DNA of 64,000 nt, taken from Pseudomonas putida. GTDB lineage: Bacteria; Pseudomonadota; Gammaproteobacteria; Pseudomonadales; Pseudomonadaceae. The notes beneath the pieces are model-generated. The model was given only the letters and a program-made list of their open reading frames with translations, was not told the DNA's origin and searched no databases. A program made the position numbers and the translations under genes. Shown piece by piece: positions 8,167-16,394 of this stretch; the stretch's first letter is position 1, and each line of letters starts with the position of its first letter. The stretch is from positions 3,502,001 to 3,566,000 of the forward strand of contig NZ_CP016634.1 of the NCBI RefSeq assembly GCF_002741075.1, in the 5' to 3' direction.

Positions 8167-9527
8167 TGGATTTTTGCTCGCCATGAGGTTACGCCGCTGG
8201 ATTCAAAGCGGAAATTCTGGGTCTGGCAGCCAAGCTCGGACAGCACGCCTATCACGCGCTGGCGCTGTTGTGGCTGGACGTAGAACAGGAAGAAGCCACC
8301 ACCACCGGCGCCCAGCAGCTTGCCGCCGACGGCTCCGGCTGCAATGGCGGCGTCATAAATATTGTCGAGGCGGCCATGACTGATCGCCGAGGAGAACCGC
8401 TTCTTCAGGCGCCAGGCCTCATCCAGGCAGACACCTACTCCTCGCAACTCGCCGCGAATCAAATGGCGGTGCATGCGACGGCACAGCGCCACACTGGCAT
8501 GCAGCAGTTCCGTCTGGGTTTCTTCGGCGGCGATTTCCTCACGCTGCAGCTCGTGCAAGCGCCCAGAATCGTGGGAGATACCGGTATCGCAAAGCAGCAG
8601 GCATGATTCGAACTCGTTGCGAATCGCCTCTTCCAGCCGGATCGGGTGAACCAGGTTGCGCTGGTTCTCGAACTCGATCAGGTTGAAGCCACCAAATGCC
8701 GAGGCGTATTGATCCTGCCAGCCGCCTGCAATGCCAAAGCACAGGCGCTCGGCCTGGAACGCCAGCTCGGCGATCTCGTAGGTGCTCCAGCGGTCCTGGC
8801 GCAACTCGTTGAACACTGCAATGGTTGCCGTAGTCGCAGCGGAAGATCCACCCAAGCCGGACCCCACTGGAAAATCCGAACGTAGGAACAGATCGAAACC
8901 GTAGCTGGGCTTGATGACCGCGACGATGGTCGCCAGCAGGCTTTTGTCTTCTGTTGCCAACAAATCCGCCAGCGAATCGAAATGTTCTTCCCGACCAAGG
9001 TCCTCTGCATGAATGCTAATCAGCTTGTCCTTGCGCGGCACCAGAGTGGCATGGGCATACAGGCCAACCGTGCAGCTCAGTACCGCCGCCGGATGATCAA
9101 TGAAAAAATACGTAAGATCGGTGCCGCCACCACAGAAGCTCATGCGCACCGGCGCGCGCGCCCTAGCCAGCACAGGTACCTCGGGGCTGGCTGCGAGCTG
9201 GCGTGTATAGACCTCGACCAACCGTTGCTCGGCATCCACCCCTGGAATGGCGAGATAACCCAAGTCGAAGAGCTTGAGCAGTTCCTCACGCGCGGTGCCG
9301 ACGGGCACGGCGCGGAACTGCCGGTTCATGCAGGCAGTTACCGCCAGGTCCGTCTGCCCGCCTTGCAACAGATGACGACGCAGGTCGCCATTGGTCACCA
9401 CGCCCACCAATCGCCCCACATCATCGACGACAAAGACGATTTGCAGCGCACCGGCTTCGATGTGCTCGACAGCATCAAGAATGCTGCGTCGATCGCTGAT
9501 GCTCAGGGTCTGGACGAGTGAACTCAT
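8163..9527 (-). CDS. CBS-domain pair fused to a GHMP sugar kinase (HddA-like)
   Basis: The protein has 454 residues. The first 115 are a tandem CBS module (VFVVDDVGRLVGVVTNGDLR). From about residue 120 there is a GHMP kinase starting RARAPVRMSFCGGGTD, with the ATP loop GSGLGGSSA and the C-terminal GGKLLGAGGGGFF. This resembles D-glycero-D-manno-heptose-7-phosphate kinase HddA and fucokinase-like enzymes, which phosphorylate a sugar for later nucleotide activation. CBS pairs bind adenosyl ligands and often regulate. In Campylobacter PtmE the CBS pair is fused to the nucleotidyltransferase, whereas here it is on the kinase and the nucleotidyltransferase is the separate upstream gene. The start at 9527 forms an ATGA with that gene. 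Confidence 0.87.
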   Translation of the reverse strand: MSSLVQTLSISDRRSILDAVEHIEAGALQIVFVVDDVGRLVGVVTNGDLRRHLLQGGQTDLAVTACMNRQFRAVPVGTAREELLKLFDLGYLAIPGVDAEQRLVEVYTRQLAASPEVPVLARARAPVRMSFCGGGTDLTYFFIDHPAAVLSCTVGLYAHATLVPRKDKLISIHAEDLGREEHFDSLADLLATEDKSLLATIVAVIKPSYGFDLFLRSDFPVGSGLGGSSAATTATIAVFNELRQDRWSTYEIAELAFQAERLCFGIAGGWQDQYASAFGGFNLIEFENQRNLVHPIRLEEAIRNEFESCLLLCDTGISHDSGRLHELQREEIAAEETQTELLHASVALCRRMHRHLIRGELRGVGVCLDEAWRLKKRFSSAISHGRLDNIYDAAIAAGAVGGKLLGAGGGGFFLFYVQPQQRQRVIGVLSELGCQTQNFRFESSGVTSWRAKIQ

Positions 9528-10219
9528 TGTGCGGTGTCCAATTGAAATTCAGTGGAATAGCGGGCGAAGGACTCTGGCGTACCGATATCGATGAATCGGC
9601 CCTCGTACTCGCATACCATGACAGCCTCACGTCCCAGCAGCTCCGGCAGCAGATCACGCTCCAACGAGCAGGCCTGTACCGCACGCCCGCTGAACGCTGC
9701 AACGTCGAACGCGTAAATGCCAGCGTTGATCAGCCCCGGGCCGCCCCCCCCCTTCTCCTCGATCGAACACAGCCTATTGGCCTGATCGAGAGACAGGCTG
9801 CCATAGCGGCTGCGATCATCGACCTTGACGCCGACCACGGCATGCCCCAACGCCTCTACCGCCAGACGATACGCAGGCGCGTCCAGGTAGGTGTCGGCAT
9901 TGAGCACTAGGTAACGGCCATGGGGGGCCTGTTCGGCCAGTGCGTTCAGCAGCGCGCCGCCGGTACCGAGTGGTTCGGCCTCGACCACCAGCCGCAGTAC
10001 CAGGCCACAGGCCTTGGACAATGCATCCAAATGCTCGGCCATCTGGTCGGCACGGTAATGGGCACACAGCACTACCTCGGTGACGCCTGCTCGTGCCAGC
10101 TGGCACAACACGACCTGCAGGAACGGCACGCCATGCACAGCAACCAAGGCTTTCTGGGTGCCCTGGGTCACGCTCTGCAAACGCGTACCAAAGCCGCCAC
10201 ACAGGACGTAGGCGCGCAT
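9524..10219 (-). CDS. Sugar-1-phosphate nucleotidyltransferase (HddC/RmlA-like)
   Basis: The 231-residue protein opens [14 protein letters not shown], the Gly-rich nucleotide-binding signature of sugar nucleotidyltransferases. NADTYLD at about residue 106 supplies the metal Asp. It activates a sugar 1-phosphate to an NDP sugar; the partner kinase is the next gene in the operon. I chose the ATG at 10219, which overlaps the rfbH stop as TGATG; an upstream extension to 10294 reads arginine- and alanine-rich non-native sequence. HddC makes GDP-heptose, but base specificity cannot be read here. Together with rfbF this gives the island two separate nucleotide-activation routes. Confidence 0.85.
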   Translation of the reverse strand: MRAYVLCGGFGTRLQSVTQGTQKALVAVHGVPFLQVVLCQLARAGVTEVVLCAHYRADQMAEHLDALSKACGLVLRLVVEAEPLGTGGALLNALAEQAPHGRYLVLNADTYLDAPAYRLAVEALGHAVVGVKVDDRSRYGSLSLDQANRLCSIEEKGGGGPGLINAGIYAFDVAAFSGRAVQACSLERDLLPELLGREAVMVCEYEGRFIDIGTPESFARYSTEFQLDTAQ

Positions 10220-11541
10220 CAACGCAGCCTCCGCACGTAATCTTCGATATTGCGGGCGGCATGCTCGAGGTGCTCTTCGCCCAGCCCTGGCCACAACCCG
10301 ATCCAGAAGGTGTCCTTCATGACCTTGTCAGTCACGCTCAGGTCGCTCGCCACTCGGTACTGCTGGTCTTTCATGTAAGGCTGGCGCGTCAGGTTGCCGG
10401 CGAACAGCAGGCGGGTGCCGATTTTCTGCGCATCCAGGTGACGCAGCAGGTCCAGGCGCTCGACGCCACAGCCATCGCGCAAGGTCAGGGGATAGCCGAA
10501 CCAGGATGGATCGCTGTTGGCGGTGGCCTGCGGCAGGATCAACTGCTCGGCGCACCCGGCCAGGCGCTCGCTGAGCCAGGTGAAGTTGCGCTTGCGCGCG
10601 GCGATGAAGTCATCGACACGGTCCATCTGCGCCAATGCACAGGCGGCCTGCATGTCGGTGATCTTGAGGTTGTAGCCCAGGTGCGAGTAGGTGTACTTGT
10701 GATCGTACCCCTGCGGAAGGTCGCCCAACTGCCAGCAGAAACGCTTGCCGCAGGTGTCGTCCTCGCCTGGGCCACAGTAGCAGTCGCGCCCCCAATCACG
10801 GAAAGACTCCACGATGCGCTTGAGCAACGGAGAGTCGGTGAACACGGCGCCGCCCTCACCCATGGTGATGTGGTGTGCGGGGTAGAAGCTCAAGGTGCCT
10901 AGGTCGCCGAAGCTGCCGACCTGACGACCATCGTAGGTGGAGCCCAAGGCGTCGCAGCAGTCTTCGATCAGCCACAGCCCATAGCGGTCGCACAGCTCGC
11001 GCACCACCTTGAGGTTGAACGGGTTGCCCAAGGTATGCGCCAGCATGATGGCCTTGGTGCGCGGGCCGATCGCGGCTTCGATCAAGCTCGCGTCGATGTT
11101 GTAGGTGCCCATCTCGATGTCGACGAACACTGGCACCGCACCGAACTGCAGGATCGGGTTGACGGTCGTGGGAAAGCCCGCCGCCACGCCGATGACTTCG
11201 TCGCCTTTGCCAATGGCGCGATCACCCAGACGCGGCGAGGTCAGCGCGGAGAAGGCCAGCAGGTTGGCCGACGACCCGGAGTTGGCGGTCAACACGCCAC
11301 GACGCCCCAGATAGCGCGCCAGGCGCTTTTCGAAAGCCTGGTTGAAACGTCCGGTGGTCAACCAGCCGTCAAGCACGGCTTCGGTCATGGCTTGCAGCTC
11401 CGGCGCGCCGATGACTTTACCCGACGGTGGTACGGCATGCTGACCGGGTACGAACCCGGGCGTGGCGAGCTCCAGCTCCGCGTAACGGCCTACGAGTTCG
11501 GCAATTTGCTGGCGCAACTGCTGCGCCGTCTGATCAGTCAT
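10219..11541 (-). CDS. rfbH: CDP-4-dehydro-6-deoxyglucose 3-dehydratase, E1
   Basis: This 440-residue PMP-dependent [2Fe-2S] enzyme removes the 3-hydroxyl of CDP-4-keto-6-deoxyglucose together with an E3 reductase, opening the route to 3,6-dideoxyhexoses. It has the DegT/aminotransferase fold, but the residue that would be the PLP lysine is His in [13 protein letters not shown]. This is the hallmark of the E1 dehydratase rather than a transaminase. The cysteines in [17 protein letters not shown] supply iron-sulfur ligands. The start at 11541 makes an ATGA with rfbG, and the stop makes a TGATG with the nucleotidyltransferase. No E3 ferredoxin reductase is seen in the window, so it would have to come from elsewhere. 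Confidence 0.95.
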   Translation of the reverse strand: MTDQTAQQLRQQIAELVGRYAELELATPGFVPGQHAVPPSGKVIGAPELQAMTEAVLDGWLTTGRFNQAFEKRLARYLGRRGVLTANSGSSANLLAFSALTSPRLGDRAIGKGDEVIGVAAGFPTTVNPILQFGAVPVFVDIEMGTYNIDASLIEAAIGPRTKAIMLAHTLGNPFNLKVVRELCDRYGLWLIEDCCDALGSTYDGRQVGSFGDLGTLSFYPAHHITMGEGGAVFTDSPLLKRIVESFRDWGRDCYCGPGEDDTCGKRFCWQLGDLPQGYDHKYTYSHLGYNLKITDMQAACALAQMDRVDDFIAARKRNFTWLSERLAGCAEQLILPQATANSDPSWFGYPLTLRDGCGVERLDLLRHLDAQKIGTRLLFAGNLTRQPYMKDQQYRVASDLSVTDKVMKDTFWIGLWPGLGEEHLEHAARNIEDYVRRLR

Positions 11542-12611
11542 CGGTTTTCGCCTTCATGGTCCGCGATCTGCGCGCGGCAAAATTGCTGCATGTCCTGGCC
11601 TTCTCGCCAGGCGCAATGCCATTGGAGGGTTCGCTGCAAGGCCTGCTCCAGGCCCCAGCTCGGACGCCAGCCCAAGCGCTGGCGTGCCATGGAAGAGTCG
11701 AGGGTCAAAAGACCTGCCTCATGGGGCTGCGCGGATGGTTCGACCGCCCAGCGCGCCTCGCCAGGCCAAAGCCGGGCCATGGTCTGTACCACCTCGCCAA
11801 CTGTTGCGGTGCCTTCGCTGTCGGGGCCGAAGTTCCAGGCCTGGGCGACCGCCTGCCCCTGTTCGATCAGCGCCTGGGCCAGCAGCAGGTACCCCTGCAG
11901 CGGGTCGAGCACGTGCTGCCAAGGGCGCACCGCCCCCGGATAACGCAAGGTCAACGACTGCTCGGCATCCCAGGCACGCAGGATGTCCGGAAGCAAACGG
12001 TCGGCGGACCAGTCGCCACCTCCGATCACATTGCCCGCCCGAGCGGTGGCCAGCGCCACACCTTGGTCTTTCAGGAGGGACTCGCGCCAGGACGCGCAAA
12101 GCAACTCGACGCATGCCTTGCTGCTGCTATAGGGGTCATGTCCACCCAGGGCATCCTGCTCGCGATAGGGCCACAACCACTCGCGGTTCTCGTAGCACTT
12201 GTCGGTGGTCACCACCAGGACCGCGCGAACCGAATCACACTGGCGCACGGCCTCCAGCACATTTACCGTGCCCATCACATTGGTGGCATAGGTTTGTGCA
12301 GGCGTGCGATAGGACTCGCGCACCAACGGCTGTGCCGCCAGGTGCAGGACGATCTCCGGACGGAACGCCACCAGGCTGCTGGCGAGCCTGTCGGCATCGC
12401 AGATGTCGGCGAATTCGCCCGAAACCCGCTCGGCCAGCCGGGCCTGATCGTGGAGTGCGGGTGTGGTCTGGGGCGCCAGCGAATAGCCATACACCTCAGC
12501 GCCCAGTTCGCTGAGCCACAACGCTAGCCAGCCGCCTTTGAAGCCGCTATGACCGGTCAGGAAGACCCTGCGGCCTGACCAGAAGCTGCGGCTTACGGCC
12601 ATACTCGCCAT
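11538..12611 (-). CDS. rfbG: CDP-glucose 4,6-dehydratase
   Basis: This 357-residue extended SDR converts CDP-glucose to CDP-4-keto-6-deoxyglucose. The N-terminus has the NAD motif [12 protein letters not shown], which is typical of CDP-glucose 4,6-dehydratases. Further in are TTDKCYE, the catalytic YSSSKACVE and [13 protein letters not shown] placed the start at 12611, because GGAGAGG lies four bases before that ATG; an ATG at 12602 is a lesser alternative. Upstream in-frame sequence to 12749 looks non-native. The gene overlaps rfbF by 19 bases and rfbH by 4. Confidence 0.94.
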   Translation of the reverse strand: MASMAVSRSFWSGRRVFLTGHSGFKGGWLALWLSELGAEVYGYSLAPQTTPALHDQARLAERVSGEFADICDADRLASSLVAFRPEIVLHLAAQPLVRESYRTPAQTYATNVMGTVNVLEAVRQCDSVRAVLVVTTDKCYENREWLWPYREQDALGGHDPYSSSKACVELLCASWRESLLKDQGVALATARAGNVIGGGDWSADRLLPDILRAWDAEQSLTLRYPGAVRPWQHVLDPLQGYLLLAQALIEQGQAVAQAWNFGPDSEGTATVGEVVQTMARLWPGEARWAVEPSAQPHEAGLLTLDSSMARQRLGWRPSWGLEQALQRTLQWHCAWREGQDMQQFCRAQIADHEGENR

Positions 12612-13363
12612 TGTGCCTCTCCGGATTTCCAGCGCTCTTCCAAGTAGTTGCGATCGCGCAGCGTGTCCATGGCCTGCCAGAAGCCGCGATGGGTATGACT
12701 CATCAACTGGCCGTCCTGCGCCAGGGCGCGCATCGGCTCGTATTCCCACGTGGTGGCGTCACCATCGATGTAATCGAAGATGCCGGGCTCCAGAACGAAG
12801 AAGCCACCATTGATCCACCCGCCGTCGCCCAGTGGCTTTTCCTGGAAGCCCTGGACCTGTTCGCCACGCACATCGAGCGCCCCGTAGCGGCCTGGCGGCT
12901 GGACTGCCGTAACGGTGGATAGCTTGCCGTGGTTTTTGTGGAAGTCGACCAGTGCGCGGATATCGACATTGGCCACGCCGTCACCGTAGGTGAGACAGAA
13001 GGTGTCGTCGCCGACATAGTCACGCACGCGCTTGATTCGCCCACCGGTGGCGGTATTTTCACCGGTATCCACCAACGTCACGCGCCAGGGCTCGGCATTG
13101 CGGTTATGGATATGCATGCGGTTTTCCGACATGTCGAAGGTCACATCGGACATGTGCAGGAAGTAATTGGCGAAGTACTCCTTGATCACGTAGCCCTTGT
13201 AGCCCAGGCAGATCACGAAATCGTTGATGCCGTAATGGGAGTAGATCTTCATGATGTGCCAGATGATCGGTTTGCCGCCGATCTCGATCATCGGCTTTGG
13301 CCGCAAGTGGGACTCTTCACTGATGCGTGTGCCCAGGCCACCGGCCAAAATGACTGTTTTCAT
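12593..13363 (-). CDS. rfbF: Glucose-1-phosphate cytidylyltransferase
   Basis: This 256-residue enzyme makes CDP-glucose from glucose 1-phosphate and CTP, the first step of CDP-linked 3,6-dideoxysugar synthesis. It begins MKTVILAGGLGTRISEES and has RPKPMIEIGGKP, TYGDGVANVD with the metal Asp, and FQEKP, all expected for RfbF. It is the first gene of the sugar operon, downstream of a terminator and a sigma-54-like promoter. The order rfbF-rfbG-rfbH is the same as in Salmonella and Yersinia O-antigen loci. Confidence 0.95.
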   Translation of the reverse strand: MKTVILAGGLGTRISEESHLRPKPMIEIGGKPIIWHIMKIYSHYGINDFVICLGYKGYVIKEYFANYFLHMSDVTFDMSENRMHIHNRNAEPWRVTLVDTGENTATGGRIKRVRDYVGDDTFCLTYGDGVANVDIRALVDFHKNHGKLSTVTAVQPPGRYGALDVRGEQVQGFQEKPLGDGGWINGGFFVLEPGIFDYIDGDATTWEYEPMRALAQDGQLMSHTHRGFWQAMDTLRDRNYLEERWKSGEAQWRVWP

Positions 13364-13443
13364 TAAGTGCTTACCTTCAGAAGATCAACGCCACCTTTGC
13401 ACCGACAAATTACTGACCAAAGCGGTGGCCTGGTCGGACTGAA

Positions 13444-13459
13444 AGCAAAAATACTGCCA
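13444..13459 (-). promoter_or_regulatory. Sigma-54-like promoter of the sugar operon
   Basis: On the minus strand the sequence reads TGGCAGTATTTTTGCT, matching the -24/-12 consensus TGGCAC-N5-TTGCT with one mismatch and correct GG-to-GC spacing. It lies about 80 bases before rfbF and just after the terminator of the glycosyltransferase gene. FleQ with RpoN would be the expected activator in Pseudomonas. This is inferred from pattern only. Confidence 0.6.
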
Positions 13460-13495
13460 ACTTGGCCGCCCCCACCAAGGACGGCCTCCAGAGAC

Positions 13496-13520
13496 AAAAA
13501 AACCGGGCCACGGCCCGGTT
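13496..13520 (-). terminator. Rho-independent terminator after the second glycosyltransferase
   Basis: On the minus strand AACCGGGCC and GGCCCGGTT form a 9-base-pair stem around a two-base loop, followed directly by a run of T. It lies 18 bases after the stop of the 930-residue glycosyltransferase and separates the flgL-side transcript from the rfbF operon. Confidence 0.85.
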
Positions 13521-13538
13521 CTTCTGTCTCTGCCGAGA

Positions 13539-16331
13539 TCAACTCAGCTCACGCAACCATTCCAGCTGGATCGCCTGTCCTGGCATGGCCGAACGCGATT
13601 GCTCGACCCCCTCTGGCGCATCTGCCGCCACTCGACGATTGAACGCCGCAGGCCAGCGCGCAACCAGGTACTCGCGCGCCTGATCACTCACTACCGGCAC
13701 TACCGGGCAGAGCACCTTGGCGTCCGGCGCCATGAGTATCAACAGGCCGGCCTGAGCGACCTGCTGGCACAAATCGATGTCCGCCCCGAGGTTCGTGGAC
13801 AAGCCGCCACAATGCTCGAAGACATCCCGACGGACCATCAAGGCGTTGCCCGAGACAGCTTGGGCACCACGGACGACGTCCAGCCCCAGGGCCCGCCCAA
13901 ATGCATCGACCGGCAGGCCGAGCCAGCTCGCATGGATACTCTGGTTGTCCAACAGCTCGTAACCGGCGTGACTGATTGCCCCTGCGAGGTCATACATCTG
14001 GCAACCGACGATCCCGACCTCCGGGCGCTGCGCCTGATTGAGCAACGAGCCGATCCACGCCGGCGTCATGACCTGGCAATGAGTACCGAACAACACCAGG
14101 TAGTCGCCCTGCGCCTGGGTTACCGCCAGATTGATCAGCGCCTCATAGGAGGCTGGCTGCTCACTCGTTACCAGACGCACGCGCTTGCCAATTCCCGAAA
14201 CGCTCCCCAACTGTGCGATCAAGTACTCACTGGCATGAGCCTCACTGACCACCAGTACTTCATAACGCGGGTAGCGGGTGCGCTGCACGATGCTGGCCAG
14301 CGAAGCCTTGAGCTGCTCGATATCAGCATCGGCCACCAGCAGAATGCTCACCAACGGCGTCGCCGTATGCCGAAAATCGAGATGCAGGCGCTGCCCAGCC
14401 CCTTCGCTGATCGCCCCCTGGTAGCCCAGTTGCGTCATGTGGCGGTTGAGGGTAGCCAAAGCATCCGTCATCATCGCCTCCCCAGCCATCCGTCCGATCA
14501 CCAGGTACTCGTCCAGGTGCGCCAGGCCACCGAGCCCCTGAGCCTCGACCAGGCGCAGCAGCAAGTCGAATTCCAGTGCATGACGATAGGTTTCGCTGTA
14601 CCCCCCCAGGGCCACCACCGTTTCACGACGCATCAACCAGTGCCGCGACATCAGGTCGGGACGGCTACGCAACAGATCGAAATCAGCGCCAGGGCGCAAG
14701 ATACCGACCAACCGACCAGCGGTGTCCCGCTGAACCTCATTACCACAAATGGCTTGGCATCCCGGCGCTTCGACCAGCTCTACCCGCAAGCGCAGCAAGC
14801 CACCGGCGGTCAACTCGTCGCCCGCCTGCAGCAACAGCATCCACTCGCTGGACAGCTGACGCACTACCTGGTTCAGGTGCGAAACCACGTTCGCGGCGGT
14901 GACTTTGATGAAGTGCAAGGTATCGCGCGCCGTGGTGATGGCGGGCAGTGCGCCAACCTTCAGCACGACAAGACGGAAATCACGCACACCGCTAGCCAGG
15001 ATGCTGTCGAACGTCCGCTGCAGGCCGGCGTTATCATCCTCTAGGTCGAGGACAATGAACGCCAGTTGCGGCTCCTTGCGCTTGGCAAGGTGCAGCATGA
15101 TACGCTTTCTGCCTGCTGCATCCGGAGTGGCGTCGGCCAGGGCCTGAAGCACCCGCCCAGAGGGCGTAGCAGTCAGTTGCTGGCCTAGGTCGATACCCTT
15201 CACACGGTCCAAGCGCGCCAGCCAGTCGTTAAGCTCGCTCACCTGATCCCCCATGTCCTCCCCCACCAGCGAGTCCGCCAGGCGGCGGCACACGACGGGG
15301 TCGAAAAGGCTCAATACAAGCGCTTGCCAATAGCGCTCCTGAAGACTTTTATCGGTATCGTTGGGGTGCACGTGCAGCAAGTCACGCTGGCGGACCCAGG
15401 TGCCCTCCACGGCATTGATGTGCGTTTGCCCGACCGGCCAGGCATGGATGAAGAACTCAAGACCCGACAACCGGCGGAACAAGGGAGCGTTGTAGTACGG
15501 CAGCTCGACGAACTGCTGGGGCTCGAAACGGCGCTCGGGATCACCGACCACGCTGCCCCATGCCGAGGTGAACAGCAACGGCAACTCATCACCGCCATAG
15601 GTCGCGTGAATGAACTCTCGCAGGATCACAAAGCCCTGGTCATCGCACCACAACGACTTCTGTTCGTGATCCCATTGAACCAGCGCCTGCGTTACATGAG
15701 CCAATGTTTCTTCGCGTGCCACCGAGCCCATGACCTGGGCCGGGCATTCGCTCACCACCGCCGTATGTTCCAGCACCTTGACCGAGCCGTGCAGCAACAA
15801 GGCGCACGACAACCCGACCAACCAGCCCTCGCCAGACAACTCAGCGGGAACGCTGCCCAGCACCGCCCTGAGCGCCTCGACACGAACCACAGCGCGCCAT
15901 GCCTGCTGACCGCATTCGGCGAAGCGGCGAATACGCTGGAGCGGGCCATCGGTACTATCACCCTGGTAGGCGTCACCGACCTTGTGATAGTCCACAACGC
16001 TGTTCCCCGGCCGGTACCCCAGCACATACCCAAGCGCCGACTGTTCACTTGGATGCGCCTGCAACCACGCCACGGCGGCTTCCAGTGCATCAGGCAGGAT
16101 GAAATCGGTGTCCTTGGCCAACAGGACATACGGCGTGTCGACCTGCTCGAGCGCGCACTGCAAGCTGACCGACCATGGCTGGTCCGGCGCGGCTTCGAGC
16201 AGCGGCCACTCACAGGCCTGTTCGGCATAATACGCTGCGGCGCGCGCTCGATAAGCAGGGTCATTGCCGCCCAGCAATACAACGCTGACAGCGCGTTGCA
16301 ATGACACGTCTGCTACTGCTTGTTCATTCAT
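13539..16331 (-). CDS. Three-module flagellin-type glycosyltransferase (Fgt2-like)
   Basis: The 930-residue protein looks like three GT-A/family-2 modules in a row. Module 1 is about residues 10-250 and contains the only clear DxD (DTD at 74-76). Module 2 is about 422-640, with AGD at 503-505 where DxD should be. Module 3 is about 658-880, with GTH at 749-751. Modules 2 and 3 may therefore be inactive or ion-independent. The gene is in the position of fgt2-type genes in the flagellin glycosylation islands of plant-associated Pseudomonas, beside a larger glycosyltransferase and the flagellar genes. No membrane segment or signal peptide is evident, so it should act in the cytoplasm, consistent with modification of flagellin before export. 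Acceptor and donor are unproved. Confidence 0.85.
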   Translation of the reverse strand: MNEQAVADVSLQRAVSVVLLGGNDPAYRARAAAYYAEQACEWPLLEAAPDQPWSVSLQCALEQVDTPYVLLAKDTDFILPDALEAAVAWLQAHPSEQSALGYVLGYRPGNSVVDYHKVGDAYQGDSTDGPLQRIRRFAECGQQAWRAVVRVEALRAVLGSVPAELSGEGWLVGLSCALLLHGSVKVLEHTAVVSECPAQVMGSVAREETLAHVTQALVQWDHEQKSLWCDDQGFVILREFIHATYGGDELPLLFTSAWGSVVGDPERRFEPQQFVELPYYNAPLFRRLSGLEFFIHAWPVGQTHINAVEGTWVRQRDLLHVHPNDTDKSLQERYWQALVLSLFDPVVCRRLADSLVGEDMGDQVSELNDWLARLDRVKGIDLGQQLTATPSGRVLQALADATPDAAGRKRIMLHLAKRKEPQLAFIVLDLEDDNAGLQRTFDSILASGVRDFRLVVLKVGALPAITTARDTLHFIKVTAANVVSHLNQVVRQLSSEWMLLLQAGDELTAGGLLRLRVELVEAPGCQAICGNEVQRDTAGRLVGILRPGADFDLLRSRPDLMSRHWLMRRETVVALGGYSETYRHALEFDLLLRLVEAQGLGGLAHLDEYLVIGRMAGEAMMTDALATLNRHMTQLGYQGAISEGAGQRLHLDFRHTATPLVSILLVADADIEQLKASLASIVQRTRYPRYEVLVVSEAHASEYLIAQLGSVSGIGKRVRLVTSEQPASYEALINLAVTQAQGDYLVLFGTHCQVMTPAWIGSLLNQAQRPEVGIVGCQMYDLAGAISHAGYELLDNQSIHASWLGLPVDAFGRALGLDVVRGAQAVSGNALMVRRDVFEHCGGLSTNLGADIDLCQQVAQAGLLILMAPDAKVLCPVVPVVSDQAREYLVARWPAAFNRRVAADAPEGVEQSRSAMPGQAIQLEWLRELS

Positions 16332-16394
16332 GGCGCACCCATCATTCCGGTTATTCTCTTCGCCCTGGCAGCGTGGCTCGCCACCACCGGCCCA

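Noticed and set aside
10219-11541. Aminotransferase for an aminosugar (DegT family)
   Set aside because: The PLP lysine is replaced by His and iron-sulfur cysteines are present, so it is the RfbH dehydratase.
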